From Parendozoicomonas haliclonae (GTDB lineage: Bacteria > Pseudomonadota > Gammaproteobacteria > Pseudomonadales > Endozoicomonadaceae): a DNA stretch of 64,000 nt. Positions 63,643 to 64,000 of the stretch are shown in pieces. The position numbers and the translations under genes were made by a program. Every line of letters begins with the position of its first letter. Position 1 is the stretch's first letter. Where the stretch lies: positions 456,746-520,745 of the forward strand of contig NZ_FWPT01000004.1 in NCBI RefSeq assembly GCF_900174585.1, in the 5' to 3' direction. A model generated the notes under the pieces. That model was not told the DNA's origin. It searched no databases and saw nothing but the letters and a program-made list of their open reading frames with translations.

Positions 63643-64000
<358 letters not shown>

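Overview
The window is a chromosomal segment of a gammaproteobacterium. The gene order atpHAGDC ... glmU-glmS, HexR, dimeric cytidine deaminase, a UbiF-type hydroxylase and a tRNA-Gly followed by a 16S rRNA gene point to the Oceanospirillales/Pseudomonadales side of the class. A marine, host-associated genus such as Endozoicomonas is a plausible guess, but that is inference from gene content and not from a search.

Layout. 1-4.9 kb: end of the F1Fo ATP synthase operon. 5-11.5 kb: accessory genes on both strands: a TetR regulator with an unusual array of nine palindromic operators, a secreted protein, a CMD-family protein, a Nudix lipoprotein, a TauE-type exporter, a cupin, a 2-hydroxycarboxylate carrier and YaeQ. 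11.5-16.3 kb: a PfkB-type adenosine kinase, a strong candidate for a CsrB/RsmZ-family regulatory RNA on the minus strand (12.93-13.10 kb), an AT-rich gene for a divergent exported cytochrome P450, and a TrmB-type regulator. 16.5-19.8 kb: glmU-glmS. 19.96-24.38 kb: a three-gene minus-strand CBASS anti-phage operon (CD-NTase, one protein joining E2, E1 and JAB parts, 2TM-SAVED effector) sitting just downstream of glmS, the classical attTn7 position. 24.7-26.3 kb: an unknown membrane/coiled-coil protein and a DUF411 protein under a CueR-type copper promoter.

26.4-36.7 kb is a catabolic and transport region: a BenE-type permease and a FAD oxidoreductase divergent from a GntR regulator, a DMT transporter with a small coupled protein, then two BMC-H shell proteins, the choline trimethylamine-lyase CutC and its activase CutD, followed by a convergent EmrE-like exporter. 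Two FNR-like boxes lie in the 626-base control region, as expected for an oxygen-sensitive glycyl radical enzyme. Only two hexameric shell proteins and none of the usual aldehyde or alcohol dehydrogenases or vertex proteins are present, so this is a minimal choline microcompartment locus.

36.9-54 kb: a split PqiA plus a five-MCE-domain PqiB, a GDSL-like protein that lacks the nucleophilic serine, a Lar-like zinc-ribbon membrane protein, HisC, a disordered protein/lipoprotein pair, a Zur-boxed ZnuA, a methyltransferase, HexR, a MATE pump, a MINPP-like histidine phosphatase and a PAS-GGDEF-EAL protein. 54.2-64 kb: uvrD, a PepSY membrane protein, an orphan TRAP binding protein, murI, a small secreted protein, cdd, ubiF, tRNA-Gly(CCC), and an rRNA operon with three tandem sigma70 promoters and a boxA, ending inside 16S rRNA.

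All family calls come from reading motifs. No database search was run.
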